Source: Dehalococcoidia bacterium
GTDB taxonomy: Bacteria > Chloroflexota > Dehalococcoidia > Lucifugimonadales > UBA3495
Direction: 5' to 3'
NCBI GenBank assembly: GCA_022823105.1
Contig: JAJDXU010000114.1
Span: 1-23,629, forward strand
Length of the DNA: 23,629 nucleotides
Below the pieces are notes generated by a model that had not been told where the DNA came from, did not search any database, and worked only from the letters and a program-made list of their open reading frames with translations. Position numbers and translations under genes: made by a program. This document shows, one piece after another, positions 14,593 through 21,360 of this stretch (position 1 is the first letter of the stretch; every line of letters begins with the position of its first letter).

Positions 14593-15380
14593 CAGTGTCC
14601 GCCCTTACCCGCCAGCGGGTACTGGTCTATCTTCTTCAGGTAAATAACGCTGGGTCGTGTGTTCATCTCCTCCAGCATCCGGTAGCCCCGGGTTTGCCGG
14701 TCGTGCTCGCCGTGGCCCGGGTGCGCGTTCACGTCGTCGAAGTACGGCTTGATGGCCGCGTTGGGGTCCATCAGGTCGCCGAACATCAGGGCGTTGGTGG
14801 GGCAGGCCTGCACGCATGCGGGATCGTAGTTTCCGGCGGCGATGGTATCGTCGTTCAGCCGATTGCCGTCCCGCGCCTCGACCTGCAGCTCGCCCCGCCG
14901 GATCCGCTGCACGCAGAAGGTGCACTTCTCGGTGATTCCCCGGGTACGCACCGTGACGTCCGGATTCAGCTGGTGCTCCATCCGCGCCGGCCAGTTGGGA
15001 TGCCAGTAGTTGAACATCCGCACCTGGTACGGGCAGTTGTTGATGCAGTACCGGGTGCCCACGCAGCGGTTGTACACCTGGACGTTGAGGCCCTCTTCAT
15101 TGTGGTACGTGGCGTACACCGGGCAGACCGGTTCGCAGGGCGCGTTCTCGCAGTGCTGGCACAGCACCGGAATGAACCGCGCTTTCACGTTGGGGTACTC
15201 GCCCTCCCAGTAGCGCTCGATGCGGATCCACTCGTAGGCCCGCCGCTGCAGGAAGTAGTCCTTGGTGTTGATGGGGATGTTGTTTTCCGCCTGGCACGCT
15301 ATCACACAGGCCTGGCAGCCCGTGCACTTGTCCAGGTCAGCGACCATTCCCCACTTGTGTTCGTATTGGGCGTTCGGCAT
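14592..15380 (-). CDS. actB2: ACIII iron-sulfur subunit ActB2 (separate polypeptide)
   Basis: This 262-aa ferredoxin-type electron-transfer subunit carries electrons from the quinol site to the cytochromes. Cys motifs are C19/C22/C25/C29, C74/C77/C82/C86, C106/C112/C116 and C153/C156/C189/C193, paired in the usual crossed manner. The total of 15 Cys, with one set of only three, fits three [4Fe-4S] and one [3Fe-4S] cluster, as known for ACIII subunit B. In Rhodothermus and Chloroflexus ACIII this region is the C-terminal domain of a fused ActB of about 1000 residues; here it is a free protein starting at ATG 15380, 45 bases after the actB1 stop. No signal peptide is present, so export would depend on ActB1 with its Tat signal. 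Confidence 0.94.
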   Translation of the reverse strand: MPNAQYEHKWGMVADLDKCTGCQACVIACQAENNIPINTKDYFLQRRAYEWIRIERYWEGEYPNVKARFIPVLCQHCENAPCEPVCPVYATYHNEEGLNVQVYNRCVGTRYCINNCPYQVRMFNYWHPNWPARMEHQLNPDVTVRTRGITEKCTFCVQRIRRGELQVEARDGNRLNDDTIAAGNYDPACVQACPTNALMFGDLMDPNAAIKPYFDDVNAHPGHGEHDRQTRGYRMLEEMNTRPSVIYLKKIDQYPLAGKGGH

Positions 15381-15425
15381 ATCCCGATGTCATCATCAGC
15401 CGGCGGGCGTGGCGCCCCGCGCCGG

Positions 15426-17675
15426 CTAGTGACCTCCCTCCTCTCCACTCGTGGTCTTGTATACCTGCTCGGCGGGATGTTCGCCAACTTCGCGCGACGT
15501 GTAGCCGCCTTCCATCTTGGAAACCGCCATGCTGTCGCCCGTCGGCCGGATGGTGCAGCGGTTGCCGCTCCAGGTGACACCGCCGCTGTCGTTGGCGGCC
15601 ACCGCCAGGATGGACACCACGTTGCCGCTCTCACGAGAGTCGCGACCCGTCGCGAATTCGGAGCCGGCGGTTCGCCCGCCGCCCATGGGCACTGCGGCGA
15701 TGCCGGGGGGCATCCCCGGGTTCGGGTACGCCAGCGCCTGTATGGTTCCGGACGACGTGCTGATGTTCACCACGTCTCCCTCGCGTATGCCCATGCCCCT
15801 GGCCTGCTGCTCGTTGATCTCAACCCACGTCTGCCAGGCCACGGTGGTGACGGGATCCGGGGCGTTCTGCGCCCACGGCAGGTGCGCGTTGCGGCCGTCC
15901 AGCACCGTGTTGTGCGCGAAGGGCAGCAGTTGGAACTCGCCGGAACCATGCATCTCGGCCGGCGCGGCCATGTTCACGATGTCGTTCAGCAGGTTGCCGG
16001 ACGGAGACTGTGTGTTTGCCGTTGCGCCGTCGTTCCACCAACCGCCGTATTTCAGCGTCTCGTTGAAGTCCGCGCCCAGCGTGCCTTCCACGTTGGCGCG
16101 GATGAGGGCCTCGTAGCTCTCGGCCGGCATCGCATCGGCGCGACCCAGGTCGGCAGCCGCGTTGATCAGCACGTCGGGGAAGCTGCGGGGGTCCAGGTCG
16201 GGCAGCGGGTTGATTACCGGCTGCTGTACGGCGTACACCTGATAGCCCGGCATGGGAGAGGGCAAATCGTCCCCCCAGTCTTCCAACGCTGCGCGATCGG
16301 GGATCAGCAGGTCGGCCATCACGCTGGTGTCGTCGATGAAGGGACTCGCGCTGATGATGGCCACGCCTTCGTTGCGCAGCGCGTCAGCCATGCCCACTCC
16401 GGCGGGAAGGCCGTGCACCGGGTCGGCGCTGTGAATGATGACGAGGCCCGTCGCGTTGCTTGCGATGTCTGCGGCGATCAATCGCCACTCGTCCAACGAA
16501 GCAAGGGGAACGGGTGAGGGACTCGAGATCGGGTCGTCGGGATTGGGTATCAGGCCGCCCTCGTGCCCCACGTTGCCCATCAGGTAGTTCACCAGCAGCG
16601 GCGCCGAGGCGTTGAACCTGCCGTTGCTGTAGGCCGCGGCTTCCCCGCCGCCGCCGATGGCCAGTCCGCCGTGGGCTGCGTAGTCGTGGGCCATGGCGTA
16701 GAAGAAATCATTCAGAGACTGCCCGCCCAGCACAGCGTCCGGGATCTGCAAAATCCCTGCGTTCGCGTCAGGAGCAAAGGCACGCAGCGCGCCGGGGCCG
16801 GCCTCTCCGGTGATCGCCTGCACGTAGGGTGATTCAGGGTGCGACTCAGCGATGGCCCAGGCCATCGCCATTGCGGCGTAGCCTTCTGCGCCGGGCGCGA
16901 TGGGTACCCACTTGTCCGCGTTTGCCGCCGTCATCGAGTAGCGCGGGCCGAAGTGAACGTGCGTCCCCCGGGGCCCGTAGTCACCGGAACGGAATTTTCC
17001 GTAAGCCACCGCGTAGGAGGTGGGGCTGCCCCAAGTCGACAGGAAATCCGAGCCGAAACTCACCAGCGTCGCCGCGTGGGCGATGTCATGGTAGGGGAGG
17101 TTTCCACTGCCCATCACGTCGCGGACCGCCGCGCGATAGGCCGCGTCGTCCGCCGCGCCGCCGAAAGCCACGTGGCGGCCGCCAAAGGCCTCGGCGAAAG
17201 CGCTGCATATTCGCGCAAAACTGGCACAGCGGCCGTCGGTCATCAGCAGCATCCGGTTGCCGTTGGTGTCCACTGCCGCGTTGAACCGGTTCAGCGCCTC
17301 TTCCCAGGTGATCGCGCGGAACTGACCGGACCCGCGCGGCCCTGTCCTCAACATGGGCCCGGCGATGCGGTCGGGATGGTAGGCGGCCTGCAGGATCGCA
17401 TCCGCCGCCACCGACTGCTTGCCCTGGTTGGTCGGGAAACGGGGGTTGCCGCGCACCTTCTTGGCACGTCCCTCCATCACCCGCACCAGGATGCCCTGGC
17501 CGCCGGGCGTGGAGGAGTCGTAGGTGGCGTACCAGTTGTCGCGCCCGCTGACCAGGTCCTCCGGTATGAGCGCGGGACTCTGCACCCTCAGCTCATCGTC
17601 GAACAGGTCGCACGCGATGGCTCCGGTAGCGGCGATACCGGCCCAAGCCAAGAAATTTCGGCGGCTAAGTTTCAT
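15426..17675 (-). CDS. actB1: ACIII subunit ActB1 (cofactor-free molybdopterin-oxidoreductase fold, Tat signal)
   Basis: The 749-aa protein begins with a Tat motif SRRNFL (4-9) and a hydrophobic stretch ending IAC, so Cys22 may be a lipidation site. The body matches the complex iron-sulfur molybdoenzyme catalytic fold (VRVMEGRAKKVRGNPRFPTNQG, then the AAYHPDRI and ITWEEAL motifs). The N-terminal Cys ligands of the usual [4Fe-4S] cluster are absent: the region around 46-63 (DNWYATYDSSTPGGQG) has none. No catalytic Cys/Sec/Ser is evident. This is established for ACIII, where the domain is structural and binds no molybdopterin. It is the first half of a split ActB and sits 47 bases after actA. 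Confidence 0.92.
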   Translation of the reverse strand: MKLSRRNFLAWAGIAATGAIACDLFDDELRVQSPALIPEDLVSGRDNWYATYDSSTPGGQGILVRVMEGRAKKVRGNPRFPTNQGKQSVAADAILQAAYHPDRIAGPMLRTGPRGSGQFRAITWEEALNRFNAAVDTNGNRMLLMTDGRCASFARICSAFAEAFGGRHVAFGGAADDAAYRAAVRDVMGSGNLPYHDIAHAATLVSFGSDFLSTWGSPTSYAVAYGKFRSGDYGPRGTHVHFGPRYSMTAANADKWVPIAPGAEGYAAMAMAWAIAESHPESPYVQAITGEAGPGALRAFAPDANAGILQIPDAVLGGQSLNDFFYAMAHDYAAHGGLAIGGGGEAAAYSNGRFNASAPLLVNYLMGNVGHEGGLIPNPDDPISSPSPVPLASLDEWRLIAADIASNATGLVIIHSADPVHGLPAGVGMADALRNEGVAIISASPFIDDTSVMADLLIPDRAALEDWGDDLPSPMPGYQVYAVQQPVINPLPDLDPRSFPDVLINAAADLGRADAMPAESYEALIRANVEGTLGADFNETLKYGGWWNDGATANTQSPSGNLLNDIVNMAAPAEMHGSGEFQLLPFAHNTVLDGRNAHLPWAQNAPDPVTTVAWQTWVEINEQQARGMGIREGDVVNISTSSGTIQALAYPNPGMPPGIAAVPMGGGRTAGSEFATGRDSRESGNVVSILAVAANDSGGVTWSGNRCTIRPTGDSMAVSKMEGGYTSREVGEHPAEQVYKTTSGEEGGH

Positions 17676-17676
17676 T

Positions 17677-17708
17677 GATCAGAGCATTCCGTGATCAGAG
17701 CGTTCCGT
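17677..17708. repeat. 16-bp tandem duplication between actA and actB1
   Basis: GATCAGAGCATTCCGT (17677-17692) is followed directly by GATCAGAGCGTTCCGT (17693-17708), 15 of 16 identical. It fills most of the gap and ends next to the actB1 ATG, where no Shine-Dalgarno sequence is obvious. Confidence 0.9.
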
Positions 17709-17722
17709 TGCCAGGGTGTGGC

Positions 17723-18427
17723 CTACTTGTGACAGACGGTACAGTCGGTGCTTACGTCGTTCTCGCGGTGGCAGTCCAGGCAGGTTCCCATTTTGAGGGA
17801 TTGGCCCTGCTGCGGCTGCACTTCTTCCATGTGGGCCACGCCGCCATGACAAACGCTGCAGGCTTCCTGTACCGGCACGGGCAGGTTCATCGGCTCTGCA
17901 TCGTCCATCGGCAGGGTTACCACGCGTTCCTCGCCCTGCGTCAGGAAGCGCAGGTGCGCCTCGTGAACAAACCGCACGTGGTCCGGCATGCGGTGTACCC
18001 GCTCCCAGTCGATGGGGCGTCCGTCAGCGTGCTTGTCCAATACGCGCTGGATGTTGCCCAGCGACTCGTCGGTGATCATTCCGATCTCAGGCTCTCGCGC
18101 AATGTGGCCGTCCCTTACGTTTCCGCCGTTCACCTGCTTGTGGCAGATGACGCAGACCTCGACCGCCGGCACCGTGGCGGCGGCGCCCGTGGTCACGTTG
18201 CGGTGGCAGAACTCGCACTGTATCGCGTGGCCTCCGTCCTCAACAGCTCCGGCGTGCACCGTGTGCGGGAAGGGAATCGGCTGGTCCGGGGCGTTGCCCC
18301 ACCCGAATGGCGGGTTCGAGAACCAGGAGATAAACAGCACCACCACTATGAAGGCTACGATTGCTGTTACCAGCAGCCCCGCCAGGGCCATAGGGATCAG
18401 TTGTCGGGTGGGCGGCAGAGGCGGCAT
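17723..18427 (-). CDS. actA: ACIII pentaheme cytochrome c subunit ActA
   Basis: This membrane-anchored multihaem cytochrome of ACIII acts on the extracytoplasmic side. It has 234 aa: one N-terminal transmembrane helix (about 12-34), then FSNPPFGWG and the haem-binding region. CXXCH motifs lie at 71-75 (CEFCH), 92-96 (CVICH), 190-194 (CSVCH), 216-220 (CLDCH) and 229-233 (CTVCH); the last is one residue before the end. Free His at 55, 58, 67, 108, 150, 155 and 158 can be distal ligands. Five haems match characterised ActA. These five plus ActE make six covalent haems per complex, a clear load for the Ccm genes downstream. The start ATG 18427 has no strong ribosome binding site. Confidence 0.95.
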   Translation of the reverse strand: MPPLPPTRQLIPMALAGLLVTAIVAFIVVVLFISWFSNPPFGWGNAPDQPIPFPHTVHAGAVEDGGHAIQCEFCHRNVTTGAAATVPAVEVCVICHKQVNGGNVRDGHIAREPEIGMITDESLGNIQRVLDKHADGRPIDWERVHRMPDHVRFVHEAHLRFLTQGEERVVTLPMDDAEPMNLPVPVQEACSVCHGGVAHMEEVQPQQGQSLKMGTCLDCHRENDVSTDCTVCHK

Positions 18428-18511
18428 TGGTGAGTGTTCGTAATTCAGGAAGTGGTGGTCGTATTGCGGAGCCGGCTCTTCGGCCCCGACTTCGGACTGT
18501 CTTCGGACCCG

Positions 18512-18814
18512 TTAGACGAACAGGCGGTCCCAGACGTTGAGCAGCGTGATGGGCGACTGAATGATGGTCAGCACCATCATCGCCACTGCGCCGCCCAGCG
18601 CGGCCAGGCCGATGACAGTGATGGGAAGCCGCAGCCGACTGAGCGCCGCCGGGTAGGTGCCCGTTTGCACGCCCGACGGTATCATCCCGTGAGCAATCAG
18701 CATGCTGAACGCGAAAATGATGATCAGGGGGAAATAAATCCACAGGTAGGTCAGCCACAGGCTGACGTCGGCCCAGAAAATCGCGTTCATCGCGTTGGGG
18801 TCAGTTTGCGGCAT
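18512..18814 (-). CDS. Small two-helix membrane protein heading the ACIII operon
   Basis: The 100-aa product starts at ATG 18814, preceded by AGGAACC; the open frame extends further upstream to 18949, but that part has no ribosome binding site and overlaps the promoter. Two hydrophobic segments are visible (about 16-38 and 58-82), separated by GMIPSGVQTGTYPAALSRLRLP. There are no haem, Cys or metal motifs. It is the first gene of the run and lies 84 bases before actA. ACIII in some bacteria has extra small membrane subunits (ActG, ActH), and a comparable role is plausible, but I cannot match it by sequence. Confidence 0.75.
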   Translation of the reverse strand: MPQTDPNAMNAIFWADVSLWLTYLWIYFPLIIIFAFSMLIAHGMIPSGVQTGTYPAALSRLRLPITVIGLAALGGAVAMMVLTIIQSPITLLNVWDRLFV

Positions 18815-18912
18815 TTGGTTCCTGAACCTGCGCTGATCGCTGCGTAATGTGCGTAGTGCCCCACGAAATGATGATTTTTTACCCTGGCAAAAATCAACCC
18901 CCGTTTTGGGCT

Positions 18913-18928
18913 GGTGAAAATTATCACA
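18913..18928. promoter_or_regulatory. CRP/FNR-family-like operator at the ACIII promoter
   Basis: On the minus strand the bases read TGTGATAATTTTCACC. This matches the CRP-type consensus TGTGA-N6-TCACA at 9 of 10 defined positions and overlaps the -10 region of the ACIII promoter. Binding there would be expected to repress, or to act for an adjacent start site. Confidence 0.45.
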
Positions 18929-18946
18929 TTCAATTTGGCGTGTCAA
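18918..18946 (-). promoter_or_regulatory. Promoter of the ACIII-ccm operon
   Basis: A perfect TTGACA (minus strand, 18946-18941) is followed after 17 bases by TAATTT, or after 15 bases by GATAAT with an upstream TG (extended -10, TGTGATAAT). The surrounding DNA is AT-rich compared with its neighbours. Transcription would start near 18911 and leave a leader of about 100 bases before the ATG at 18814. Confidence 0.55.
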
Positions 18947-18984
18947 CAATCCGGCGCGCCCGTGAGGGCCTTTTTGGCGTCCAG

Positions 18985-19020
18985 ATCCGCGCCCCGATCA
19001 TCATCCGCGCCCCGATCATC
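18985..19020. repeat. Perfect 18-bp tandem duplication
   Basis: ATCCGCGCCCCGATCATC occupies 18985-19002 and again 19003-19020 without mismatch, in the divergent intergenic region. Confidence 0.95.
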
Positions 19021-19076
19021 GAAGGCGCGCCGCCCGTGGAATGCATGCTCGGCTCCGAACGGCCCAAGCCCACGTC

Positions 19077-19146
19077 AACGAGTACGCTCAAACGAGTACG
19101 CTCCCTGGCCCGGCTTCTACAATCGCAGAGCCTACAATCGCAGAGC
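19077..19146. repeat. Two adjacent tandem duplications (14 and 15 bp)
   Basis: AACGAGTACGCTCA (19077-19090) is followed by AACGAGTACGCTCC (19091-19104). Twelve bases later CTACAATCGCAGAGC (19117-19131) is repeated exactly at 19132-19146. They have different units but the same architecture. Confidence 0.95.
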
Positions 19147-19210
19147 CTGGCGGGGGTTGCCCAACCTCTTCCCGCGCACTGTGCGCCCCGACGCCCTCAC
19201 GACGCAACCC

Positions 19211-19232
19211 GTGTACCGCGTGTGTACCGCGC
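19211..19232. repeat. 11-bp tandem duplication
   Basis: GTGTACCGCGT (19211-19221) is followed by GTGTACCGCGC (19222-19232), 10 of 11 identical. Confidence 0.85.
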
Positions 19233-19284
19233 GCAGGCTCGCACCTCAATGTTGTAACCGCGATATTATCTGAAATATTGATAA

Positions 19285-19313
19285 TTGACATTGCAAATTG
19301 GCAATGGTACTTT
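19285..19313 (+). promoter_or_regulatory. Promoter of the binding-protein gene
   Basis: A perfect -35 TTGACA (19285-19290) is followed by a 17-base spacer and TACTTT (19308-19313) with an upstream TG at 19305-19306 (extended -10). The DNA just upstream (19262-19284) is AT-rich and holds ATTATC...GATAAT inverted repeats. The start would be near 19320, giving a leader of about 64 bases. Confidence 0.55.
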
Positions 19314-19329
19314 CTGCTGGCAATTTGCC
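19290..19329 (+). promoter_or_regulatory. Pair of related palindromes, candidate operators
   Basis: ATTGCAAATTGGCAAT (19290-19305) is a 16-bp near-palindrome between the -35 and -10. GGCAATTTGCC (19319-19329) is a perfect 11-bp palindrome at the predicted transcription start. The two share the core GCAAATTG in opposite orientations, with centres about 26-27 bp apart. Their placement suits a dimeric repressor. Confidence 0.4.
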
Positions 19330-19383
19330 GCAGAACCACGACTTGGGGAAAGAATTCGTCCCAAAAGCACAGGAGGTGACCAC

Positions 19384-21210
19384 ATGGCAGCTTTACCGTC
19401 AACCCGTTTGCCGCGCATCGTAATCACCGTCTTGCTCCTGATGACCGTGGCCGCCATCTGGGCCTGTGGCGGTCCCGCGGAACCGGCGCAGCAGGCCGCC
19501 GCCCCGGCGGCGCCCGCCGCAACCGAGGCCCCGGCTGCCGCCGCCGCTACTGCGGCGCCCGAGCCCACCGCCATGCCCGCCATGGCCGAGGAAGACACCT
19601 TCCTCCATCTGGCGGTGACCCCTCTGCCCCAGGACACCTATCTGCCCTGGCTGGCAACCAGCAGCGGACACCTTCCTTTCCGACCGATGTGGGAGAACCT
19701 GACCACGATCAGTCCGGAAACCGGCGTATCCACCATCCTGCCCCAGTTGGCGCGGGCGTGGGACGTCAGCCCCGACGCCAGCGAGTACACCTTCTACCTG
19801 CAAGAAGGCGTTCAGATGCATCATGGCTGGGGAGAATTCACCGTCAGGGACGTGATCCTGACCGTGGACCAGCAGATGTCGGACCCGCTGGCCGGCTGCA
19901 AAGCGCCTCTCAAGCGGTTCATGGGCACGGATTCCATGTCCCAGATGATCGACAGCGGCGCCATGGAGGTCATTGACGACTACACCTTCAAGATGAAGCT
20001 GGCCCAGCCCCAGGTGGACGTAGCCGACTGGTGGTTCAACATCTTGGTGGTGCCCTGCGCCGCCGTGCGCAGCGCGGCCCAGTACGAAGCCGAGGGCGAC
20101 GCCATGTTCGAGACCGGCCCGGCCGGCACCGGCGCCTACCAGTTCACCCAGCGGGAGCTCAAGGAGTTCACCGAGTACGAGGCGGTGCCCTACGACCACT
20201 GGCGGGTGAACCCCGAGTTCCAGCGGCTGCGCATCACCACGGCGCCGGAGGACCTGACCCGGCTGGCCATGCTCCTGACCGGCGAGGCCAACATGGTGGA
20301 CGTGCCCAAGGTGCTGCACCAGCAGGCCATCGACGAGGGCATGGAAGTCTTCGAAAGCCCGCTGCCGTCGGTGGGCCTGACCATCCTGCCCCTGGGACAA
20401 TACTATGTCAGCGAAGTGAACTGGAACCCGGACACCGAGCCGTGGAACGCTCCCGGCGAAACCGGCAACCTGGTGCGCGAGGCTCTGAACCGCGCCATCA
20501 ACCGCGAGCAGATCATCAATGAGCTGTTCAAGGGTCGCGGCGAGCCCATGTACAACACCATATTCCACGACTCGCTGGAAGGCTGGAACCCCCGCTGGGC
20601 CGACGAGTTCGACGAAAAGTACGGCTATGATCCGGAACGGGCCAAGGAGCTGCTGGACGAGGCCGGATTCCCCGGCGACAACGGGCAGAACCGCTTCTTC
20701 ATGGAAGTGTACCAGTCCAGCCTGCCGGGTTTGCCGGAGACCATTGAGGTGGCGCAGACCGTAGCCCAGTCCTTCCAGGACATTGGCATCGACGCCAAGC
20801 TGGTGGAGGTTGAGTTCGCCCGGGCGCTGGACGCCTTCCGCGACCGCCACGACGCTCACTTCATCCTCCCGGTGCGCCAGACCATCCGGCAGATCAACGC
20901 CAACGCGCGCATCTACTACTACACCGGTGAAACCAACCCGGACACCGGGCTCCCCAACGGCGGGGTGCTGTACATGGAAGACCAGCTCTATGACGACACC
21001 TACGAGCAGTTGTTGATCGAGACCGACCCGGCGGAGCGCAACCGGCTCATCATGGCCATGGGCGATGACATCTACGACACCTATCGCACCATCCCCATCG
21101 TCAACATACGCTCCACGCTGGTGGTGAACCCCGACGAAGTCTCTGAGTACAAGTTCGGCAGCCTCACCGGCGTATTCGGACACCTGGAGTACGCCAAAGC
21201 GGCCCGCTAA
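19384..21210 (+). CDS. Family 5 extracellular solute-binding lipoprotein (peptide/nickel type)
   Basis: This is the substrate receptor of a Dpp/Opp-type ABC importer, tethered outside the membrane. It has 608 aa. The signal peptide (1-27) ends WAC, so Cys28 is the likely lipidated residue, although Trp at -2 is atypical. A low-complexity Ala/Pro/Thr linker (about 31-70) is followed by the SBP_bac_5 domain, with PMWENLTTISPETG (101-114), LARAWDVSPD, YTFYLQEGVQMHHG and the C-lobe segment VREALNRAINREQIINELFKG. The start is ATG 19384 because AGGAGGTGA (19371-19379) is ideally placed; the frame upstream runs through the promoter. Two permease genes follow. Ligand identity (peptide, nickel-chelate, oligosaccharide) is not deducible. 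Confidence 0.94.
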   Translation: MAALPSTRLPRIVITVLLLMTVAAIWACGGPAEPAQQAAAPAAPAATEAPAAAAATAAPEPTAMPAMAEEDTFLHLAVTPLPQDTYLPWLATSSGHLPFRPMWENLTTISPETGVSTILPQLARAWDVSPDASEYTFYLQEGVQMHHGWGEFTVRDVILTVDQQMSDPLAGCKAPLKRFMGTDSMSQMIDSGAMEVIDDYTFKMKLAQPQVDVADWWFNILVVPCAAVRSAAQYEAEGDAMFETGPAGTGAYQFTQRELKEFTEYEAVPYDHWRVNPEFQRLRITTAPEDLTRLAMLLTGEANMVDVPKVLHQQAIDEGMEVFESPLPSVGLTILPLGQYYVSEVNWNPDTEPWNAPGETGNLVREALNRAINREQIINELFKGRGEPMYNTIFHDSLEGWNPRWADEFDEKYGYDPERAKELLDEAGFPGDNGQNRFFMEVYQSSLPGLPETIEVAQTVAQSFQDIGIDAKLVEVEFARALDAFRDRHDAHFILPVRQTIRQINANARIYYYTGETNPDTGLPNGGVLYMEDQLYDDTYEQLLIETDPAERNRLIMAMGDDIYDTYRTIPIVNIRSTLVVNPDEVSEYKFGSLTGVFGHLEYAKAAR

Positions 21211-21230
21211 ACCGGGCCCACGACCCAACC

Positions 21231-21258
21231 GTGGGGGCGAATGATTATTCGCCCCCAC
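21231..21258. repeat. 28-bp intergenic palindrome (GTGGGGGCG type)
   Basis: GTGGGGGCGAAT (21231-21242), loop GATT, ATTCGCCCCCAC (21247-21258): a perfect 12-bp stem 21 bases after the binding-protein stop. There is no T-tract, so it is not a standard terminator. It may be a mobile palindromic repeat or an mRNA-stabilising hairpin that uncouples the levels of binding protein and permease. Confidence 0.9.
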
Positions 21259-21267
21259 ATCTGCTCA

Positions 21268-21297
21268 CCGTCGTTCCAGCGTAAGCCCGAATGACGG
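21268..21297. repeat. Second intergenic inverted repeat
   Basis: CCGTCGTTC (21268-21276) pairs with GAATGACGG (21289-21297) with one G-T wobble and a 12-base loop. The ends resemble the widespread CGTCATTC-type bacterial palindromes, here degenerate. Confidence 0.7.
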
Positions 21298-21360
21298 ACC
21301 ATCCGGCAAGACCGAAGGGACGCGCGGGCGGAATTACAGTAACTGGAACGGGAGGCGACA

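Larger units (their letters stand above)
18815..19383. other. 569-bp divergent regulatory region
   Basis: This region has no convincing gene. It contains the ACIII operon promoter and its palindrome on the left, about 250 bases of GC-rich DNA filled with short tandem duplications (18985-19232), and an AT-rich promoter with paired palindromes for the transporter on the right. Open frames that cross it (for example 18847-19257 +) run through the repeats and lack ribosome binding sites. Confidence 0.75.

Noticed and set aside
14586..16517. A 643-codon open frame on the plus strand
   Set aside because: It lies antisense to actB1 and actB2, whose families are certain. Long shadow frames are expected in GC-rich DNA, and its His/Val/Arg/Gly-rich translation matches no family.
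15426..17675. Active molybdenum oxidoreductase (for example a formate dehydrogenase or polysulfide reductase) with B2 and NrfD partners
   Set aside because: The cluster Cys and catalytic ligand are absent in B1. The neighbours (pentaheme ActA, ActD, ActE) identify ACIII rather than a molybdoenzyme.
18847..19257. Open frames on the plus strand in the divergent region (18847-19257, 18914-19273, 19041-19379)
   Set aside because: They run through promoter elements and tandem duplications, have no ribosome binding site, and their translations are repetitive because the DNA is.
19399..21258. A 619-codon open frame on the minus strand
   Set aside because: Antisense of the solute-binding protein gene; composition is typical of a shadow frame and there is no ribosome binding site or domain.
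21231..21258. Intrinsic terminator after the binding-protein gene
   Set aside because: The stem is strong but no T-tract follows on either strand, and the permease genes downstream need readthrough.
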